From NCBI GenBank assembly GCA_012514225.1, contig JAAZAQ010000314.1, positions 1 through 5,547 of the forward strand: 5,547 nt of DNA, read 5' to 3'. How positions within the stretch are numbered: the first letter of the stretch is position 1; each line of letters opens with the position of its first letter. The position numbers and the translations under genes were made by a program. This DNA is from Clostridiales bacterium (lineage in GTDB: Bacteria; Bacillota; Clostridia; Christensenellales; Aristaeellaceae). This document shows, piece after piece, positions 1-5,505 of the stretch. The notes beneath the pieces were generated by a model that ran no database searches, had not been told where the DNA came from, and was given only the letters and a program-made list of their open reading frames with translations.

Positions 1-731
1 CCGCTGATGGAAAAAAACGGCACCTTGGCTTCGCCTGCGACCGCTTTGGCCAGCAAGGTCTTCCCCGTGCCCGGAGGGCCCACCAGCAGCACGCCCTTTG
101 GAATGCGCGCGCCCAGGTCGAGGTATTCCTTCGGGTTCTTCAGGAAATCGACGATTTCCCTCAGCTCTTCCTTTTCCTCGTCCGCGCCGGCGACGTCCGC
201 GAAGGTGATCTTGTTTTTCGCAGGGTCGACCATGTTGGCGTGGCTCTTGCCGAAATTGAGCACCTTGCCGCTGCCGCCGGTCTGCTGGCGCATGATGAAA
301 AACCAGAAGGCCATGACCAGCCCCATGGTCAGCACGTAGGGCAACAGTTCCATGTACCAGGGCGTCACGATGGGCGGCAGGTAGTCGACCGCGAAGCTGA
401 GGTCGTTGACGCTGACGCGGTCCAGCGGGACGTTCTCCCGCGTGGCCTGCATCGTGCGAACGGTGTCGATGAAGTCCGGCCCGATGGTCGTCTCGAAATC
501 ATACCGGGCAGGATAGTCCGCCCTGGATATCGCGCTGTTGACGTTCAGGCCGATGAGCTGGGTGCCGCGGATGGAAACGCGGTCCACGGCGCCGTTTTCA
601 ATCCGGCTGAGCAATTCGGGATAGGTGATGCGGTTCGTCTGCCCGCCCATGCTGTCGGAAATCAGGAAAGCCAGCAGCATAAACGCCGCAATCATAATCA
701 AGTAGCCAATCGGGCCACGGGTCTTGCGCAA
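1..731 (-). CDS. ftsH: FtsH, ATP-dependent membrane zinc metalloprotease (N-terminal 243 residues, cut by window edge)
   Basis: Membrane-anchored AAA+ protease that extracts and degrades misfolded or unassembled membrane proteins and some regulators. Visible in order: a short cytoplasmic start; TM helix 1 (about residues 8-24); an extracytoplasmic domain (about 25-128) containing the [13 protein letters not shown] segment; TM helix 2 (about 130-147, followed by MRQQ); the linker [11 protein letters not shown]; the AAA+ entry [20 protein letters not shown] (175-194); and Walker A GPPGTGKT (218-225). The reading stops in VPFFSIS at the window edge, so Walker B, the second region of homology and the HExxH zinc protease site lie outside. 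The start is TTG at 731-729: an in-frame TGA lies two codons upstream, and a GAGGAGG ribosome site is 8 bases upstream. It follows hpt after 72 bases in the classic tilS-hpt-ftsH order, but also has its own promoter and a possible CtsR site. Family assignment is certain; completeness of the protein cannot be judged. Confidence 0.97.
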   Translation of the reverse strand, partial: MRKTRGPIGYLIMIAAFMLLAFLISDSMGGQTNRITYPELLSRIENGAVDRVSIRGTQLIGLNVNSAISRADYPARYDFETTIGPDFIDTVRTMQATRENVPLDRVSVNDLSFAVDYLPPIVTPWYMELLPYVLTMGLVMAFWFFIMRQQTGGSGKVLNFGKSHANMVDPAKNKITFADVAGADEEKEELREIVDFLKNPKEYLDLGARIPKGVLLVGPPGTGKTLLAKAVAGEAKVPFFSIS

Positions 732-739
732 TCGTCAGT

Positions 740-746
740 CCTCCTC
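740..746 (-). promoter_or_regulatory. Ribosome binding site of ftsH that fixes a TTG start
   Basis: GAGGAGG on the minus strand lies 8 bases before TTG at 731-729. No ATG or GTG lies at a suitable distance, and an in-frame TGA immediately upstream excludes a longer protein. This makes the weak TTG start the supported choice. Confidence 0.85.
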
Positions 747-765
747 GCAGTTAAGGGTTCAAAGG

Positions 766-794
766 ATTATACCACGCGGTCAAAAGGATTCCAA
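766..794 (-). promoter_or_regulatory. Extended -10 sigma-A promoter of ftsH
   Basis: On the minus strand: -35 TTGGAA (794-789), a 17-base spacer, and a perfect -10 TATAAT (771-766) preceded by TGG, giving an extended -10. Transcription would start near 759, leaving a leader of about 28 bases with the GAGGAGG site. ftsH can therefore be transcribed independently of tilS-hpt, although read-through from hpt is also possible because no terminator is visible between them. Confidence 0.7.
778..794. promoter_or_regulatory. Degenerate CtsR-like operator over the ftsH promoter
   Basis: Read on the plus strand, GGTCAAA (778-784) is a perfect CtsR half-site. After the correct 3-base gap, ATTCCAA (788-794) matches the second half-site AGTCAAA at 5 of 7 positions; the central spacer base is G instead of the usual A. 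It covers the spacer and -35 box of the ftsH promoter. CtsR control of ftsH is known in Lactobacillus plantarum. The match is imperfect, so this is a candidate only. Confidence 0.35.
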
Positions 795-803
795 AAGTCC
801 AGC

Positions 804-1367
804 CTACGCCTCTTCCATGTAAATCCTCGGGTGAAGCACGCCGATAAGCGGCAGGTTGCGATACTTCTCCTGGTAGTCCAGGCCGTAACCGACGACGAAC
901 TCGTTAGGAATCCTGAAGCAGGCATAGTCCACTTCCAGTTCAGTCCTCCGCCGGACCGGTTTGTCCAGCAGCGTCGCCAGGCGCACGGATCTCGCCCCCC
1001 GCTCATGAAGCACTTTTTTGATATAGGAAAGCGTCAGCCCGCTGTCCACGATATCCTCGACGACCAGCACGTCCTTGTCCAGCACGTCATGGTCCAGGTC
1101 CTTGAGAATCCGGACGACGCCGGAGGTCTTGGTGCTGCTGCCATAACTGGAAATCGCCATAAAATCCGTGGTCAGCGGCAGGGAAACCTCGCGCATCAGG
1201 TCGGAGAAAAAGACCGCCGCGCCTTTGAGAATGCAGACAAAGACCGGCGCTCTGCCCGCATAGTCAAGGCTGACCCGCTCCCCCAGCCGTCGGACGGCGT
1301 CCTGGATTTCTTCGGCGGATATCAGCACCTTCTCCAGGTCGTCATACAAACTGCATTCCCGGTTCAT
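804..1367 (-). CDS. hpt: Hypoxanthine(-guanine) phosphoribosyltransferase
   Basis: Cytosolic purine-salvage enzyme that converts hypoxanthine or guanine plus PRPP to IMP or GMP and pyrophosphate. The 187-residue length fits the bacterial type I PRTase Hpt family. Visible motifs: the PPi-binding LKGA loop (47-50); the flexible catalytic loop around SSYGSSTKTSG (73-83); the PRPP-binding motif VLVVEDIVDSGLTL (100-113) with acidic pair E104/D105 and the expected general base D108; the purine-contacting LLDKP (133-137, K136); and FVVGYGLDY (157-165). The start is ATG at 1367, with GGAGGAGG just upstream; a longer in-frame start at 1427 would lie deeper in tilS and lacks this support. The first 26 bases lie inside the 3' end of tilS in another frame, so it is likely co-transcribed and translationally coupled. 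Hypoxanthine versus guanine preference cannot be read from sequence. Confidence 0.96.
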   Translation of the reverse strand: MNRECSLYDDLEKVLISAEEIQDAVRRLGERVSLDYAGRAPVFVCILKGAAVFFSDLMREVSLPLTTDFMAISSYGSSTKTSGVVRILKDLDHDVLDKDVLVVEDIVDSGLTLSYIKKVLHERGARSVRLATLLDKPVRRRTELEVDYACFRIPNEFVVGYGLDYQEKYRNLPLIGVLHPRIYMEEA

Positions 1368-2697
1368 TTTCGCCCTCCTCCAGGATTTCGTCAGGCAGCA
1401 GCCCGATAAACTCAATCTTCGAAGCACGCGTCGTATGCTCCGTCACGGCAGCCGTTTTGCCGGGGCCGTACCCCGGCACCCATAAAACCAGGCCGTCCTC
1501 GCGGGCGTAGACCGGCCAGAAGGTTCGGAGCGGCTCGTCCACGCGCCGTGCGCTCAGATACTTGCGTAGCGGCTGGCTCCCCTGCTTTCCCAGTAGTTCG
1601 ATCCGGTCCCCCGGCCGCGCCTGCCGCATGGAAGCGCCGGCAAGCCTGTCCGCGTCCAGCACCTGCCATTTTCTGTCGCCTTCGGGCGCCGGCTCCGTGT
1701 CCGTCATTGTTGGAGACAGAAATGCAGCATGCGTTGATTCTACCGCTTCAGGCAAAATATGCAACCTCTTCCTGCTGAAATAGGCCTTGAAACCTTCAGG
1801 CAGGCTCAAAAAAGATGCTTCCTCGCTTGGAAGCAGCTCCCGGAGCGCTTCGGTCCAGGCAAAGTCCAGCGGAACGCCCGCCCCGGCCGCCAAGGTCCTA
1901 AGCGCCCTCCGTTGAACAGCCAGGGGCTGTGCAAGCAAGGAATCACGCATCAAATAGTAAAATGGCGGCTCTCTTTTCGCGTTGCGGCAAAGCCATCGGG
2001 CTGCCACAGCGTCCGCCGCCTCTTTTTCAGCGTACAGAAGCTCGGACGCGGAAGCCACGCGTGAGACAACGCCTGGAGCCATTTCATCCATCAGCGGCAG
2101 GAGGCAATTGCGGATGCGGTTGCGCGTGAATCCCTGATCCAGGTTGCTTTCATCTTCCACCCAATCGATTCCGCAGTTTTGCAGATAGGCTCTGAGTTCC
2201 TCCTTACCGACCCGCAGGAAGGGCCGCCAGTACGGCGCGCGCCACTCCGGCATTACGGAAAGGCCGTCGAGGCCCGCGCCACGCATCAGGTGCATCAGGA
2301 AGGTCTCCGCCTGGTCACCCGCGTGATGGGCCAGGGCGACCGCGTCAAAACCGGTTTCAGCAAGCACGTGAACAAACGCCCGGTAACGCGCTTCGCGGGC
2401 GTTGGCTTCCAGGTTTCCTTTTGGGGAAACGCTTACTTTCTTTGTGAGGAAAGGGATTTTCAACGATAATGCCTGTGCCGCGGCAAGTTTTTCTTCTGCG
2501 TCCGCGGATTTGCGCAGCCCGTGGTTGACGTGCACGCAGGCAAGCTCCAAGGGCAACTGTCTGGAAAGCGCGACCAGGGCGTGCAGAAGGGCCGTGGAAT
2601 CGGCACCGCCGGAAAACGCGACAAGAACGCGTCCGGGGCTACCGACGCGCCGATAGGATTGCTCCACCCCCCTCAAAAAAGGCGGCTCTTGGTTCAT
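1342..2697 (-). CDS. tilS: tRNA(Ile)-lysidine synthetase TilS
   Basis: ATP-dependent enzyme that converts C34 of tRNA-Ile(CAU) to lysidine, changing both amino-acid identity and codon reading from AUG to AUA; it is normally essential. The 451 residues match full-length TilS. Visible: N-terminal PP-loop SGGADS (29-34) for ATP; the CVHVNHGLR segment; AHHAGDQAETFLMHLMRGAGLDGL with conserved HH and the second Asp of the usual DDQ (the first Asp is Gly here, a position that also varies elsewhere); RPFL; DESN; and RNRIR. The C-terminal TilS domain follows, with PGDRIELLGKQGSQPLRKYLSARRV and a WVPGYG turn. The start is ATG at 2697, where the PP-loop spacing is normal; the purine-rich AGGGG sits only one base before ATG, too close for an ordinary Shine-Dalgarno, and a -10 box ends just 6 bases upstream. 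It is the first gene of the tilS-hpt(-ftsH) unit and diverges from hsp20. Confidence 0.96.
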   Translation of the reverse strand: MNQEPPFLRGVEQSYRRVGSPGRVLVAFSGGADSTALLHALVALSRQLPLELACVHVNHGLRKSADAEEKLAAAQALSLKIPFLTKKVSVSPKGNLEANAREARYRAFVHVLAETGFDAVALAHHAGDQAETFLMHLMRGAGLDGLSVMPEWRAPYWRPFLRVGKEELRAYLQNCGIDWVEDESNLDQGFTRNRIRNCLLPLMDEMAPGVVSRVASASELLYAEKEAADAVAARWLCRNAKREPPFYYLMRDSLLAQPLAVQRRALRTLAAGAGVPLDFAWTEALRELLPSEEASFLSLPEGFKAYFSRKRLHILPEAVESTHAAFLSPTMTDTEPAPEGDRKWQVLDADRLAGASMRQARPGDRIELLGKQGSQPLRKYLSARRVDEPLRTFWPVYAREDGLVLWVPGYGPGKTAAVTEHTTRASKIEFIGLLPDEILEEGENEPGMQFV

Positions 2698-2703
2698 GCC
2701 CCT

Positions 2704-2732
2704 ATTCTAAACGCGGTTTTCGGTCGATTCAA
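2704..2732 (-). promoter_or_regulatory. Candidate tilS promoter giving a leaderless mRNA
   Basis: On the minus strand: -35 TTGAAT (2732-2727), a 17-base spacer, and -10 TAGAAT (2709-2704). Six bases (AGGGGC) separate the -10 box from the tilS ATG, so the expected +1 is the A of ATG or very near it. It matches sigma-A consensus at 4/6 and 5/6 with ideal spacing. No other minus-strand promoter of similar quality is seen in the tilS-hsp20 interval. Confidence 0.55.
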
Positions 2733-2795
2733 GGCTTTCACGTGTTTCATCATGATTCTGTTGAATGCAAATTCACATTTCGTTCATAATCGATA

Positions 2796-2812
2796 TTTGA
2801 CTTTCTTTGACC
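2796..2812. promoter_or_regulatory. CtsR heat-shock repressor operator upstream of hsp20
   Basis: The plus strand reads TTTGACTTTCTTTGACC. Its reverse complement, GGTCAAAGAAAGTCAAA, agrees with the CtsR consensus RGTCAAA-NAN-RGTCAAA at every fixed position. It starts one base before the -35 box and runs into the spacer, so a bound repressor would block RNA polymerase. CtsR is the class III heat-shock repressor of Firmicutes; its gene is not in this window. Confidence 0.88.
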
Positions 2813-2825
2813 TTGTGGTTATAAT
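2797..2825 (+). promoter_or_regulatory. Consensus sigma-A promoter of hsp20
   Basis: TTGACT (2797-2802), a 17-base spacer, and a perfect TATAAT (2820-2825). The expected start is near 2832, giving a leader of about 49 bases that ends in the GAGGAGG ribosome site. The surrounding DNA (2740-2830) is clearly more AT-rich than the genes. With such a strong promoter, repression by CtsR must hold it down in non-stress conditions. Confidence 0.88.
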
Positions 2826-2880
2826 AAGGATGCCGGGCAAACCGGACAAGATTCGCAAGGATAAACGAGGAGGACACAAA

Positions 2881-3357
2881 ATGTTTACAATGGTTCCCTA
2901 CAGGCGCTATCTGAGCAGGCCAGCCAGGACGGTCGACTCGATTTTCTCAGACCCCTTCTTCCGCTCTTTCTTCAACAGCGCGGACGGCATGAATGCAAGC
3001 GGTTTCCGTGTGGATATCCGCGAAAAGGACGACGCCTACCTGATCGAGGCGGAGCTGCCGGGGCTCAGCGAAGACCAGATCAACCTAACGGTCGACGAGG
3101 GCATGCTGACCATCAGCGCCGACTACCAGAGCGAGAACAGCCAAGAAGACAGCGGAAGGCTCTATTGCGAGCGCCGCAGCGGGCATATGGAACGCAGTTT
3201 CAACCTGGAGAACATCGACGCGGACAACATCGGCGCCAACTACAAGAACGGCATCCTGTACGTGACGCTGCCGAAGGAAAAGCCCGAGGAGAAGATTGTG
3301 CGCCGGATTCCCGTCAAGGCGGAAGCCACTGAGAACAAGGAAGAAGACAAAGGCTAA
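2881..3357 (+). CDS. hsp20: Small heat-shock protein, Hsp20/alpha-crystallin family
   Basis: ATP-independent holdase chaperone that forms oligomers and binds unfolding proteins in the cytosol until ATP-dependent chaperones act. The 158-residue length is typical. Visible: a Phe-rich N-terminal arm (about 1-40, including FSDPFFRSFF); the alpha-crystallin domain (about 42-132) with FRVDIREKDDAYLIEAELPG, the MLTISA strand (75-80), the LYCERRSGHMERSFNL loop-strand (94-109) and the diagnostic NGILYVTLP (123-131); and a C-terminal tail with the I-P-V anchoring motif (143-145) before a charged end. The start is ATG at 2881, 7 bases after GAGGAGG; an open frame continues upstream to about 2521 but runs back through the promoter and antisense to tilS, so it is not coding. 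It is expressed from a CtsR-controlled promoter and is followed by a terminator, so it is monocistronic. Confidence 0.97.
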   Translation: MFTMVPYRRYLSRPARTVDSIFSDPFFRSFFNSADGMNASGFRVDIREKDDAYLIEAELPGLSEDQINLTVDEGMLTISADYQSENSQEDSGRLYCERRSGHMERSFNLENIDADNIGANYKNGILYVTLPKEKPEEKIVRRIPVKAEATENKEEDKG

Positions 3358-3377
3358 ACATTCCACACCCAGTATGG

Positions 3378-3407
3378 ACGCCCGACGCCAGCAGGCGCCG
3401 GGCGTTT
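3378..3407 (+). terminator. Intrinsic terminator of hsp20
   Basis: A 12-base-pair GC-rich stem with one A-C mismatch (3378-3389 with 3394-3405), loop AGCA, ends in a short TTT (3405-3407). It starts 20 bases after the hsp20 stop codon. The U tract is short, but the stem is very stable. Confidence 0.75.
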
Positions 3408-3475
3408 GCCGATGCCAGAAACAATCATCAGGCCGCGCATGGGCGGTAGGGATTGCCAGCCGCGCCCGCTATACC

Positions 3476-3489
3476 CGTCAAGCTTGACG
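3476..3489. promoter_or_regulatory. 14-bp perfect palindrome over the rhomboid-like gene's -35 box
   Basis: CGTCAAGCTTGACG is a perfect inverted repeat with no central gap; its right end is the -35 hexamer TTGACG. The position suits an operator for a dimeric repressor. It could also be chance; no regulator is identified and no second copy is seen in the window. Confidence 0.35.
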
Positions 3490-3513
3490 CGCCAAACACG
3501 CAACCAGTAGAAT
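3484..3513 (+). promoter_or_regulatory. Promoter of the rhomboid-like gene
   Basis: TTGACG (3484-3489), an 18-base spacer, and TAGAAT (3508-3513). The expected start is near 3520, leaving a leader of about 27 bases with GGGAGGGG as the ribosome site before the GTG start at 3547. Confidence 0.65.
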
Positions 3514-3546
3514 AACAAAGGAACGTGGAAAGGGAGGGGTGACGCG

Positions 3547-4197
3547 GTGAACCTGATGAACCGTCTGGAGCGGGCGCTGTACCGCTTGCGCGTCGCGCCC
3601 TTTTTCCGTTATGTCGTGTTCGCGATGGCCGGCATCTATATGTTGGACATGATTTTCCCCGCCTTTGGCCTCATCGGCCGGATGGCACTGATTACGCCGC
3701 TAGTCTTTCGCGGCCAGGTATGGCGGCTGGTCACCTTTTTGCTCATCCCGCCCCTGTCCGCCAGCATCCTGCAGGTCGCCCTCACGCTGTATTTTTACTA
3801 CTTCGTGGGCACCGCGCTGGAGGCGCGCTGGGGCGCCCGCCGGTTCCTGCTGTTTTACCTCATCGGCGCCGCCGCGGCGATGGCCGCGGGGTTGCTGACG
3901 GGGGTGGGGACCAACGAATACCTGAACCTATCCCTCTTCTTCGCCTTCGCCATCCAATACCCAAATTTCGAACTGCTGCTTTTCTTCATGCTCCCCGTCA
4001 AGGTGAAGTGGCTCGCGCTGCTCAACGGGGTGTACTACGTCTATCGCTTCGTCAACGGCTCCTGGCCTGTCCGCGCGGCCATCGTGGCCAGCCTGGTCAA
4101 TATCCTGCTGTTCTTCGGGGGCGACCTGCTGAACCTGGCGCGCGCGCAGATCCAGCAATGGAAGCGCCGGCAGCAGTTCCGACGAAATTCCCGCTGA
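3547..4197 (+). CDS. Rhomboid-fold integral membrane protein lacking the catalytic dyad (probable pseudoprotease)
   Basis: The 216-residue hydrophobic protein has about six membrane helices (roughly 20-43, 60-90 in two parts, 99-120, 127-150, 153-170 and 174-192) and a basic C-terminal tail rich in K, R and Q. Rhomboid-like signatures: GQVWRLVTFLLIPP (56-69) and YFYYFVGTALEARWGARRFLLFYLIG (82-107), matching the rhomboid L1 region (E..WG..rFl..Y). The catalytic GxSG motif is absent: the corresponding stretch reads GVGTNEYLNLSLFFAF. The last helix has SLVNILLFFGG where active enzymes have a His-containing motif, and the whole protein contains no histidine or cysteine. A Ser-His dyad is therefore impossible. 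The start is GTG at 3547, about 9 bases after GGAGG; ATG at 3556 would be too far from it. Substrate or partner is unknown; it may bind or chaperone membrane proteins, as inactive rhomboids do in other systems (inference). Confidence 0.85.
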   Translation: MNLMNRLERALYRLRVAPFFRYVVFAMAGIYMLDMIFPAFGLIGRMALITPLVFRGQVWRLVTFLLIPPLSASILQVALTLYFYYFVGTALEARWGARRFLLFYLIGAAAAMAAGLLTGVGTNEYLNLSLFFAFAIQYPNFELLLFFMLPVKVKWLALLNGVYYVYRFVNGSWPVRAAIVASLVNILLFFGGDLLNLARAQIQQWKRRQQFRRNSR

Positions 4198-4311
4198 GGG
4201 ACTGACCACCTTATCGCCGCGCAATGGCAATTGGGCTTCACTCAAGTTGCCCGCTTCGGAAAGGCGGTGTCAGACTGTCATCAACCTGACGACAGAGGGA
4301 AAGGCAGGGGG

Positions 4312-4337
4312 AATCGGGGGGCAGCTGCCCACCGATT
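4312..4337 (+). terminator. Candidate terminator of the rhomboid-like gene
   Basis: Arms AATCGG (4312-4317) and CCGATT (4332-4337), a G-A mismatch, then GGGC/GCCC closing an AGCT loop. The downstream ATTATTGATT is T-rich but not a clean U tract. A weaker hairpin (CTGTC at 4275-4279 with GACAG at 4291-4295) precedes it. It lies in the convergent gap 4198-4398, which contains no credible gene. The distance from the stop codon (115 bases) and the poor tail keep confidence modest. Confidence 0.4.
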
Positions 4338-4364
4338 ATTGATTCGCGGACTCTTTTTGATAAG

Positions 4365-4388
4365 GAAACCGCCTGGACGGGCGGTTTC
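4365..4388 (-). terminator. Intrinsic terminator of rnpB
   Basis: A perfect 9-bp stem, GAAACCGCC with GGCGGTTTC, and a 6-base loop. On the minus strand it lies about 10 bases after the rnpB 3' end and is followed by CTTATC. The T residues are split between the end of the stem and the tail. The symmetric stem could also stop plus-strand transcription from the rhomboid-like gene. Confidence 0.65.
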
Positions 4389-4398
4389 TGTATGATGG

Positions 4399-4728
4399 GA
4401 TGAGCGCAGACTGTAAGCCGAGTTCTGTCTTGGACGGCCATCTATCTGCGCGGCCGGTCGCCAGGCCGCTGTAGCGATGGTCGGGGACGGAGCGGGCCGC
4501 TCATATGCCCCCGGTTATCTTGCACCAGGTGGGGTTTACAGGACGGACCAGTCGCCAGGCCGCCGGTGCGCTCTTACCGCACCTTTCCACCCTTGCCGAT
4601 TGCTCGGCGGTATCTCTCTGTTGCACTTGCCTTGGAGTCGCCTCCACCAGCCGTTAGCTGGCACCCTGCCCTGCGGTGCTCGGACTTTCCTCATGCCTCT
4701 CGGCACGCGGCCGCCCGTCTGCCTCATC
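4399..4728 (-). ncRNA. rnpB: RNase P RNA, bacterial type A (M1 RNA)
   Basis: The ribozyme subunit of RNase P removes 5' leaders from pre-tRNAs with the RnpA protein. Conserved blocks, in the transcribed direction: GAGGAAAGTCCG (4692-4681), GCAGGGTGCCAG, ACAGAGAG (4621-4614), AAGGGTGGAAAGGTGCGG, GGTAAGAGCGCACC (4578-4565), GTAAACCCCACC, and ACAGAACTCGGCTTAC (4428-4413). The order and the AAGGGTG-AAAGG segment match type A (E. coli-like), not Bacillus type B. The ends are set by helix P1: GATGAG-GCAGA (4728-4718) pairs with TCTGC-G-CTCATC (4410-4399) with one bulged G. P4 pairs CCGAG with CTCGG around the universal bulged U, a compensated change from E. coli. P3 is a 6-bp stem with a GAGA loop. 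Loops L14 and L18 are both GCGA. About 330 bases, at the short end of the family; the L15 region is atypical. It begins about 13 bases after the stop codon of the zinc-ribbon gene. Confidence 0.95.
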
Positions 4729-4741
4729 GAATCAATCCGGT

Positions 4742-5443
4742 TTACCCGATAATCAGCCTCCCGCAGGTCTCGCATTCGACCTGCTTGCCGGAGCGGATGG
4801 CGGCGAGGACGGAGGAAGGGAACCCCATGTTGCATCCGCCGCACTGCCCGTTGAGCAGCTTCGCCATCGGGGGCGTGCAATGCTGCTTGATGGCGGTGTA
4901 GCGGGCCAGGTACTCCGGCTCGATGCCCTTCTTCTTTTCCTCCGCCGCCAGGCGGAGCTGATCCAGGACCTCCGACTTTTCCTTGAACTCCTGGTCGTAC
5001 TCCACCCGGAGCGCGTCAAACTCTTCCTTGGACTTGATTGCCCGCACCTTGATATCCCGCTGCTTCCGGTCCCGGTCCTCCGCGCTTTTTCGCACGCGGC
5101 GGATTTCCTGCTCGTAGTCCCCCAGCGTCAGGTTGAGCTGGTCCGCTTCCGCCACGTACTGGCCGATTTGCTGGCTGGTCTGGGCGGGCTCGCTCTCCAC
5201 GCGCTTCTGCAGCTGCTTGAGCTGGTCGTCAGCGAGAGAAACCGCGTCCTTGAGCGCGTCCATCCGGTCGGACATCGCGACCAGCTCGTTCTCCAGGGTT
5301 TTCAGGCTTTCCTGCTGGTCGCGGATATAGTCGCGCAGCTTGAGCAGCTTCTGGCGCTTGGGCGACTGGCGGATGGAATGCGCCATGTTGTCCGCCTCGG
5401 TGTCAGCCTGTTGATACTCCCATAAAAGATCCAATTGCGTCAT
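4742..5443 (-). CDS. Coiled-coil C4-type zinc-ribbon protein (COG1579/DUF164 family)
   Basis: A 233-residue soluble protein. Residues about 10-185 are charged, heptad-like helix rich in Q, E, K and L, predicted as a long antiparallel coiled coil. The C-terminus is a zinc ribbon with CGGC (C201, C204) and CETC (C224, C227), followed by GRLIIG. The conserved RDIKVRAIKSKEEFDALR segment and the C-terminal NGQCGGCNMGFP are typical of the family, whose biochemical role is unsettled; nucleic-acid binding is often suggested from the ribbon. The start is ATG at 5443, 5 bases after GGGAGG. In many Gram-positive genomes this family lies close to rnpB, as here, which hints at a shared transcript or an RNA-related role (inference). 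It is preceded by its own promoter and a long leader stem-loop. Family call is confident; function unknown. Confidence 0.92.
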   Translation of the reverse strand: MTQLDLLWEYQQADTEADNMAHSIRQSPKRQKLLKLRDYIRDQQESLKTLENELVAMSDRMDALKDAVSLADDQLKQLQKRVESEPAQTSQQIGQYVAEADQLNLTLGDYEQEIRRVRKSAEDRDRKQRDIKVRAIKSKEEFDALRVEYDQEFKEKSEVLDQLRLAAEEKKKGIEPEYLARYTAIKQHCTPPMAKLLNGQCGGCNMGFPSSVLAAIRSGKQVECETCGRLIIG

Positions 5444-5458
5444 CGTTTCCTCCCATAG

Positions 5459-5505
5459 CAGGTTCAGGACACCCGGTAGGGAAGGCTGCCGGAGACCCGA
5501 ACCTG
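5459..5505 (-). other. Stem-loop at the very 5' end of the zinc-ribbon gene's mRNA
   Basis: The outer stem CAGGTTC/GAACCTG (5505-5499 with 5465-5459) is perfect. It continues, after a single bulged base, into a 10-position stem (5498-5489 with 5476-5467) with 9 pairs, two of the nine being outer G-U wobbles, and a 12-base loop. It fills most of the predicted leader and ends 4 bases before the GGGAGG ribosome site. No U tract follows on either strand, so it is not a typical terminator. It may protect the RNA 5' end or regulate translation. Confidence 0.6.

Noticed and set aside
732..803. Terminator between hpt and ftsH
   Set aside because: No hairpin followed by a U tract was found; the stretch is explained by the ftsH promoter and ribosome site.
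240..1409. Open frame of 389 codons on the plus strand
   Set aside because: It runs antisense through ftsH and hpt, both unmistakable; the product has no recognisable motif and no ribosome site, so it is a GC-rich shadow frame.
2832..2850. Possible RNA thermometer hairpin (CCGG-GCAAA-CCGG) in the hsp20 leader
   Set aside because: The stem is only 4 bp and does not mask the ribosome site; control by CtsR explains heat regulation better.
2521..2880. In-frame upstream extension of the hsp20 gene
   Set aside because: The extension crosses the hsp20 promoter, CtsR site and ribosome site and lies antisense to tilS; the 158-residue form is the normal family length.
3720..4205. 161-codon open frame overlapping the rhomboid-like gene
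   Set aside because: It is a shifted-frame shadow rich in Arg, Ala, Pro and Gly, while the other frame encodes a clear membrane protein.
4238..4880. Several short open frames on both strands across the rnpB region
   Set aside because: They fall within a highly conserved structural RNA and its terminator; none has a ribosome site or protein motif.
4676..5425. Open frame of 249 codons on the plus strand
   Set aside because: It is the antisense shadow of the coiled-coil zinc-ribbon gene and also runs into rnpB; leucine-rich low-complexity product.
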